A stretch of 64,000 nucleotides of DNA from Aldrovandia affinis. Lineage: Eukaryota > Chordata > Actinopteri > Notacanthiformes > Halosauridae. The first letter of the stretch is position 1, and each line of letters opens with the position of its first letter. Below, one piece after another: positions 57,458 to 64,000 of the stretch. Position numbers and translations under genes: made by a program. The stretch lies in contig JAINUG010000033.1 in the NCBI GenBank assembly GCA_029706075.1, positions 248,001 through 312,000 on the forward strand, read 5' to 3'. The notes below the pieces were generated by a model. It worked only from the letters and a program-made list of their open reading frames with translations, did not search any database and was not told the origin of the DNA.

Positions 57458-57470
57458 ACACTAGAGGGCA
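57458..57470 (+). promoter_or_regulatory. CTCF-like core motif
   Basis: ACACTAGAGGGCA differs from the CTCF core consensus only at its first base. It is in the same orientation as the motif at 50894. Confidence 0.25.
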
Positions 57471-58212
57471 CCTCTGAGTAACATAAAATGCAGTGGATTC
57501 TCTCCTGCATCACTATGCAATGTCAGGGATGAATTAGAAATGTGGTTTCACAGTGAAACCTTCACGTCACTTAAAAGGGGGGATCATTTGTAGAATTGAA
57601 TGTTGGTGTGATTTTTGTGTGTGTGTGGAACCTAACTCTGCATTTCAATAGTTTTAAACAGAACACCTATACCCAGAATGTTAACTTTGAATAATTATTT
57701 AAGAAGTAGAGTATTTTGATGTCTGTGGTTCAAAGACAGTTTTTTCTCATCTCATTTTTTTTTGCTTAATGATTACTGGTTCATGCTGTGGTGGATAAGT
57801 CCGGTGGAATTTATTACCTTTGCCATCCATAGAGAGGTATAATAAATAACTCAATCTCTGTGGAAAGACTCCACATATTGTTTTAGATATGTGCCACTGT
57901 TCCTTGTGCATGATCATGACCACAACATGAGATTTGTTGCAATAGGAGAGATGTTTTTATTTTATTGTATGGTGACTTTCAAGCGTGACTGGCACAAGCG
58001 TTCCCTTCTTTTTAAAATAAAGTTGCACTTGAATAGAGGAATTCCAGTACAATCTGAATTAAACTGAGCTAAGATTTATTTATGATCAGCCAGGTATAAC
58101 AATTCAATAGATATTTTCAAGATAAATAGAACTGAAGGACTCTTGTTAGAATGTATCTCTAATTTCCCTATGTGTATCTTGCAATTTTAAATATTTGTTA
58201 ATTCACAAAATT
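57471..58212. other. Intergenic, no feature recognised
   Basis: No coding frame or repeat recognised. Confidence 0.45.
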
Positions 58213-59390
58213 CATTAAGATGCCAAAATAAAGGAAACACCAACATAAAGTGTTTTAATAGGGCATTGGGCCACCATGAGCCGCCAGAACAGCTTCAATG
58301 CACCTTGGTATAGATTCTAAAAGAGCCCAGAACTCTATTGGAGGGATGCAACAACATTCTTCCAAGAGAAATTCCATAATTTGGTGTTTTGTTGATGGTG
58401 GTGGAAAATACTGTCTCAGGCACCGCTCCATAATCTACCATAAGTGTTTCGATTGTGTTGAGATCTAGTGACTGAGACAGCATGTTGTTTATATCATTTT
58501 CATGCTCATCAAACCATTAGTTACCACTCGTACCCTGTGGATGGGGACATTATCATCCTGGAAGATACCACTCCCACCAGGAAAGAAATGCTTCACCATA
58601 GGATGAAGGTGATCACTCAAATGGCTTTGTATTTATTTGTGTTTACCTTGCCCTCCAAGGGATTGAGTGGACCTAAACCATGTCAGAAAAATGCACCCCA
58701 CACCATAACTATGCTGCCAGAACACCATGTGAAACAAGCGCTCAGGCCTGGAGGTTTCTTTTGGCGTGTGCCACACATGCACTTGTCCGCTTGTTGAGAA
58801 CAGGGTGAAGGATGACTCATCTGACCATATGGCTTTTCCCCCACAGCTTAGTAGACCAATATCTGTGTTATTTGAACCACTTTACTTGGAAAGTGCATTT
58901 GTAGACGTAATAAGGTGTTTATGCACTGCAACCCGACCATAGTATCCCTGTGAAATTCTCAATAGACTGTTGATGAAACTGCCTGCGCACGCCCTAGATT
59001 GATATTTGCAGTCAACTGATTCAGTTTATTGTCTGTTTTACCTTGCAGCCTATACCAAGGCTATGATAATGTCTTTCCCTCAGACTTTCATGCCAACATC
59101 AACTTAGCCACTGTTCCTCATGAAACAGCAAGTTGAGCAGTCTTCATCACTGAAGCTCCTACCAAACGTTCCCCAAAAATCACCCCTTTTTCAGAGTCAC
59201 TGAGATCTCTTCTTCTAGCTATGGTAGCGAAAATAATGGGAAACTGGGACTACCCAGCATTTTCCTACATGACCCTAAGCATGATGGGATGTTAATTGGT
59301 TAATTAAATCAGGAACCACACCTGTGTGGAAGCACCTGGTTTCGATATACTTTTCACCAAATGTTTACTTTATATTCATTTTTGCTAAAT
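58213..59390 (-). mobile_element. Tc1 family A transposon, near full length, inactive
   Basis: About 1.18 kb. The left end is GATGCCAAAATAAAGGAAAC, and the right end is decayed (TATACTTTTCACCAAATGTT region). The minus strand carries the remains of a transposase in several frames. Legible parts are a WFDEHENDINNM segment (about 58480-58520), an LWCGVHF-type segment (about 58695) and the C-terminal IETLMVDYGAVPETVF region. Many stops and indels are present. It gives the length and outer sequence of the family of which 7733-8138, 36698-36917 and 53850-54051 are parts. Confidence 0.85.
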
Positions 59391-59519
59391 TACATTAAAC
59401 TACATTTATGTAGCTAACGTGACATTAAACTTGCAGTTCAACAGCAAGCCTTTTTAATAGCTAGTTAGCCAATAGCTGTGATTTTTTTAATATAAACACT
59501 CCATCTGACTTTAGCCGTG

Positions 59520-60360
59520 ACTTCAGTTGATTACCTTCACTAAAGCATTAGCTGACTTAGCACTACGGGAATGTTATATTAAGCCTACTTATGCAAAAAG
59601 CTACTTCAGTTCTTTGTCTCTTTATTTGTCATCCATCCCGTCATCCTCCATCCAGCTGATGATATCATTAAAGCCTTACTACTGCAAAGCTATTATAATT
59701 GTCTGAATTACAATACGTTCACCTAAAAAGTAAAAACAAAACTTTTCTATGTAAAATGAAAAAAAGTTGTAATCAAAACTTTGGCTATAAACACTTAATG
59801 CAATGCATCTGATGCTTGTCTTTTTAACATTGTAACAATGCTTTTGCAAAACCCCTGACAAATAAATCAAATGTAAAAATCCAAGCTGATGATGTCATTC
59901 AAACCTTAATACTGGTTGGCTCCAAAATACAATACTTTCACCAAAATAAATACTGTAAATCTGTAAAACACGTGTACAAAGCTAACTCAGTCCTTTCTCT
60001 CTCTCGATCTTATCTTCACTAAAGCGTTCGCTTACTTAACTTTGCGCTACGGTAATGTTAGCTATATTAAGGCGATTTATGCAAAAGCTACTTCAGTTCT
60101 TTATTTGTCATCCATCCCGTCATTCAGCTGATGATGTCATTAAAGCCGTATTACTGCATGGCTATTACAATAGTTTTAGATTAGGCCTACTTTATGAAAC
60201 TAAATATTCTAAATCTCTATACACAAGAATAATTTACTACATCTTCTCTCTATTTATCCATTAATCCAAGCTCATGACGTTATTTATAACATAACATATT
60301 ATAGCAAGGCTATTATAATTCTCTATATTACAATAGCCTACTTTACAAAGTATTGTATTA
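59520..60360. repeat. Degenerate tandem duplications upstream of ppp2ca
   Basis: A motif CAGCTGATGATATCATTAAAG recurs in changed form at about 59652, 59881, 60124 and 60265. GCACTACGGGAATGTTA (59560) returns as GCGCTACGGTAATGTTA (60043). AAAGCTACTTCAGTTCTTT occurs at 59596 and 60082. Spacing is uneven (about 230, 240 and 140 bp), so this is an old local duplication series, not a clean satellite. Confidence 0.7.
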
Positions 60361-60999
60361 CAACTAAATATTGTAATATTAAAAGTATTATGGAAAAACA
60401 TGAAACCCTCTCCGTACCCTCATTTAAGCTTAGAAATATCGTTTGCAAATATGCCACCTTTTTTAAACAAAATAAAAGTCTAACAGGCGTATTTATTCTA
60501 TCATAAACTATGCTGTCCTAAAGAGAGGTAAAGGCAAGGGTAACAAAATATAATCATCCACACCAAGTATTCACCAACTGTATAAACTGAAAATAAATTA
60601 GCTAAATTAGAAGGTTTAAATAAAATGAAATATATTTTTCCAAAGGTCAATAGTTGTACTTTTAAATCAGTGCTCGCTGCGTAGATAGCGACTGGGGAGT
60701 GCGTGGACCAGGACGTCCCGTTATGGCACTAACTACATTGCGTTATGAAAAAAAGACCAAATACAGTATAAGCTCAAAACACATGGATAGCAGAGGGAGC
60801 TAGTTTTGACTATTAACTGTAGTGTTGCTGAATCAAATCCCACATGAAGCAGACATTCGCTCACCGGCTGAAACGTGACACAAATCTCACTATGAAAAAT
60901 TCTGGAACTCGTTCTGTGAAGATTGAAACCAATGAATGCGACCAATAACTACACACAGAGATATGTAGGAAACCAATTGAAACACAACCCTTTACGTGG
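60361..60999. other. Upstream of ppp2ca, no feature recognised
   Basis: AT-rich, with no coding frame or repeat recognised. Confidence 0.45.
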
Positions 61000-61275
61000 T
61001 TGCACAGCCCATTATTAGGCATGGCTCATGTCGCGGGCGGGACACAAGAGAGTGACGTATTCGTTTTAGCTCATGTATCTTCTCCGATTTCCCCCCTCAT
61101 TCAAACACAGCGAAATCATTTCTGCTGGCAAGGACTGCACTGTCTTGTACAGTGATCAGTATAATCCCGGTGCTTTGGTACAAGTAGGAAGGGGTTAACA
61201 ATTTATTAAGGGGGGTTCAGCCTCTTTATAATTCTTTTTTTTTGTAGCTCGCTCGTTAACTAATAACACCCAGAA
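61000..61275 (+). promoter_or_regulatory. ppp2ca promoter / 5' UTR
   Basis: Contains a GC-box-like GGGCGGGAC (61035-61043) and a CRE half-type TGACGTA (61053-61059), about 220 bp upstream of the ATG. A CRE-type site is also known in mammalian PPP2CA promoters. The transcription start is not determined. Confidence 0.5.
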
Positions 61276-61377
61276 ATGGACGAAAAGGCGTTTACGAAGG
61301 AAATTGATCAATGGATTGAGCAACTCAATGAGTGCAAGCAGCTCTCGGAAAACCAAGTTAAAACGCTCTGTGAAAAG
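61276..61377 (+). CDS. ppp2ca: PP2A catalytic subunit, exon 1 (partial gene)
   Basis: Encodes the first 34 residues of the serine/threonine protein phosphatase 2A catalytic subunit, the metal-dependent core of PP2A holoenzymes: [20 protein letters not shown] and then [14 protein letters not shown]. Human PPP2CA exon 1 also ends after CEK, and the donor here (AAG|GTAATT) is at the same codon. The 102 nt are in phase 0. Residues are intermediate between PPP2CA (E3, I14, S24, K29) and PPP2CB (A5, N26, T30). PPP2CA is preferred because of synteny with ube2b and cdkn2aipnl. The catalytic GDxHG and later motifs lie in exons beyond the window. CpG- and GC-rich sequence upstream supports this as the true first exon. 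Confidence 0.92.
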
Positions 61378-61429
61378 GTAATTATCTACATTTAAATTGA
61401 TTCTTTAATAGTGTTCCAATTAGCCAACT

Positions 61430-62760
61430 AGTTGGTCGACGGTAACCCACGCACCAGTCGGCAACTTTCGCTAGCTAAGTTAACTAACCAGCCAGTTTAT
61501 ACCGAAGGTTTATACTCGATAGTACGATACGATGGGCTTACTTGTAAAATGGCGGAGTAAATCGTTAAACTGCTTACTAACTAGCTAGCTGTAACGAATA
61601 TTATATTTTGGGACTCTAACGTTACATACGTAAATGAAAGTTTAACTGTTTCCACATGTGATGGCTTAACGTTACCTAAAGGAGTCTCTTTTCTTATCAA
61701 TATAGCTTCTTAGCAATCAATTCAGTTACCCGTCTAGCTATGCAATGTTAACGTCATTATTTGTCGAATATTTGTCTAGCTTATATCTGGTTAGCAGGTT
61801 AACGTTTGTAGTATTGACTATTGTGAAGTCCAAACTAACTGCTGGTGCTAGTACCGTGGCCTCAAAGCATGTTAGCGAACTACTACATTCAGATAGACGT
61901 AGGTATGAACTCTGATCCCGATTTCCAGCAACTAGCTAATGATGATTTTAGCTAACGTTAGGTAATGTCGATCGCTTTACCCGAATTTAACCCAGTCTTC
62001 TGGAGGGCACATTCGGCTCGCCGGCTCAATGTTTTTTTCCGCTCACCTTGATATGAACGGTGAAATATAGCTGGCCAGATGACGTCGAACTAGGTTCGAA
62101 ATCGACCTAGCTAGCTCGTTGACCTAGCTAGCTAACTCTTAATTCTCACCCAGCATTTTCGACATTCTTAAAATGGCGCCGATAACGTATTCATTACTAG
62201 TATACGTCGTTAGTTGTAACGATTGGCTGGTTTGGTAAAGCTAAAACGATCATTTACTACCTCTGGATAGATAGCCGGTTTAATGTCGTCGTGTTAGCAA
62301 ACTGAGTAACGTCGGGAAATTAAGTTGGTTCATGCAAATCCACAAATCATGTGTATTGACTGTATAAAAACTTAAAGCACTAGTAGCTACCTAACTAACA
62401 CTACTACTAGCAGCTTGCTACAGCGCGAACTAAATTTAGCTACAGCAAGAGCTTACTAGCGGTGGACCCGTAACTTTAGCAATAGCCTGCTTTAGGTTAG
62501 CTAGTATATCAATAGCATTTCCGTAGCGTTAAGTTTGCACGCTAGCGTGTTAGTGAAGGTGATCAACTGACTGAAATCGCGTCCGACGGCAGCGTTATAT
62601 CAAAACATATAGATACATTGAAAATATATTTAATATTGGCTAGGTAGTTATTAAATTGGCTTGCTGTCGAACTGTAAGTTTAATGTCACGTTAGTTACAT
62701 ACAATTAATATAAAGTTAAAATATTAGTTTGCTAGCGTTAGCTAAACACTGGCTTAACAT
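61430..62760. repeat. TAGC/ACGTTA-rich segment, ppp2ca intron 1
   Basis: Begins within 60 bp of exon 1. Many CTAGCTAGC (61579-61590, 62107-62135), GTTAACGT, TAACGTTAC and GCGTTAGCTAAAC words occur without fixed period, and fade after about 62.8 kb. Confidence 0.7.
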
Positions 62761-63450
62761 CCACAGTTCGATTGCTTGCTGATAAGTTCGATTCAAGGTT
62801 TGGCTGGCTCTATTAGGTCATGAACAATATGTTTGCATCCAGCTCGTAAGATGTTTACGCCACTTGCTGATTACTGTACTTTGGCCAAGTGAAGGCAGAG
62901 GAGGGGCTGTATCTTCCAGTGGTGCCCATTCGGTGCAATTGGATGAAATGGGGGTTAAATGGGGGACCCTTAAAAGTAGGTCAGACATAAATGTCCTCCC
63001 TGTGACATCACTAGCAAGGGTCGGATAAGGGATTTGTGCTGTCTTGTCTGCTGGCCTTTTCTACCCAGATACTTCAGTAGACATGATGAACTTGAACTTG
63101 TTCATCACCAGATGGTTGATGTTCTCTTGAAACGCAGTTAGGCGTTGCTTAATCCAAATGTATACTTGCAACACAATCCTTGTTGCCACAACGCATTTTT
63201 GTCATTCACAGAAACTGTCCACAAATACTTAAAAATACTTTATACCAAGCTTTAAAAAAATATTTTTTATATTTACAGTGGGATATTTAAGCTATAACTG
63301 TGAAACAGTTCCAAAGATACACTTAAGTTGATGGAACCAGATTGATCTTGGTTCAGTTCATTATGTCTATTATATTACTCCTCCCCGATCATGTCCTATC
63401 AAGTGAGGTTCCTTTTATGGGTTCTTGTTTGTCATTTTAGGGACCTAATT

Positions 63451-63472
63451 GAGAGAGAGAGAGAGAGAGAGA
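63451..63472. repeat. (GA)n microsatellite
   Basis: Eleven GA units in ppp2ca intron 1. Confidence 0.9.
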
Positions 63473-64000
63473 CGAGAGGAAATCATGTGAATGCAATCTA
63501 CAAAAAGGTCATGAAATGTTGTCTGTTAAAAGCAGTTTCAGTAATGTCATCAGGTTTTGTGCTTGCTTTATGAGTGCGGTCAAATTGTGCTTGACTATAT
63601 CAGCATTTAGGACACTGACAGGCATTTTAACCTAGTATTGCAACTGCATGCTCTTTACTTTGTCTTACATTTAGCCTACAATCTCTTATTTATTTTTCTT
63701 TGCTTTGTAATATAGTCTACCTTGTATTTATATAGGTTATTGTGATCTGTTGATTTCCTTATAACCACCTAAAAACAATTTATCTCCATATTTGTATGAA
63801 AATGTACTGTGGGGATGACCAGACCCATCCATTGTGCTTGGTTCAGTGTTAAAACTGGGTGTGGAACCTCAAGGAATTTTGAGGGAGATATAACAAGATA
63901 TTCAGGTTCACCGTTTAAGATCGAGAGTGAAGATGCAAAATTAATAGAAATCCTCTCAATTTGCAGAATGTAAAATCTGTATCCCACAGCATGGTTACAG

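Larger units (their letters stand above)
61378..64000 (+). other. ppp2ca intron 1 (start)
   Basis: No exon 2 of ppp2ca (conserved AKEILTKESNVQ start) was found, so the intron exceeds 2.6 kb. The first 1.4 kb is rich in TAGC/ACGTTA words (separate entry). A GA microsatellite lies at 63451-63472. The rest shows nothing recognisable. Confidence 0.7.

Overview
This is vertebrate nuclear DNA, almost certainly from a teleost fish. Genes are split into short exons with GT-AG introns. The repeats are typical of fish: Tc1-like transposons, jockey-, CR1- and L2-like LINEs, tRNA-headed SINEs, hAT, pogo and other inverted-repeat elements, and long microsatellites. Four genes can be read by their proteins, and their order matches the human 5q31 block JADE2 - CDKN2AIPNL - UBE2B - PPP2CA. 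The species cannot be fixed from the sequence alone.

Layout. 1-15.1 kb: 5' part of jade2 on the minus strand. The window holds only its first coding exon (7421-7484), the flanking introns and a CpG-rich upstream region; the rest lies beyond the left edge. 15.1-30 kb: gene-free and filled with repeats, including SINEs, a Tc1 relic, a nearly intact 3.2 kb jockey-like LINE on the minus strand (25.0-28.3 kb), a 649-bp inverted-repeat element, and a 341-bp hAT element with a perfect 8-bp target duplication. 30.16-31.98 kb: cdkn2aipnl complete on the plus strand (3 exons, 106 aa). 34.2-45.2 kb: ube2b complete on the minus strand (6 exons, 152 aa), with a pogo/Tigger element, an L2-like LINE 3' end, a Tc1 MITE and an unassigned, possibly envelope-like, open frame in its introns. 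45.3-61.2 kb: no gene found, and no sign of CDKL3, which lies here in human; relics of an LTR element, a second jockey-like LINE, Tc1 elements and a CR1-like LINE. 61.276 kb to the end: exon 1 of the PP2A catalytic subunit gene (ppp2ca) and the first 2.6 kb of its intron 1.

The four genes do not form an operon-like unit. They are housekeeping or chromatin genes kept together by descent: JADE2 is an HBO1-complex scaffold, CDKN2AIPNL carries an XRN2-binding domain, UBE2B is the RAD6-type E2, and PPP2CA is the PP2A catalytic subunit. cdkn2aipnl and ube2b converge on a 2.2 kb shared 3' interval.

The most unusual pattern not covered by feature types is a shared sequence vocabulary, dense in GCTAGC, TTAGCTA and AACGTTA, just downstream of the first exon of ube2b, cdkn2aipnl and ppp2ca, and also at 13.7-14.7 kb where the jade2 5' end is expected. 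No new multi-gene system was found.
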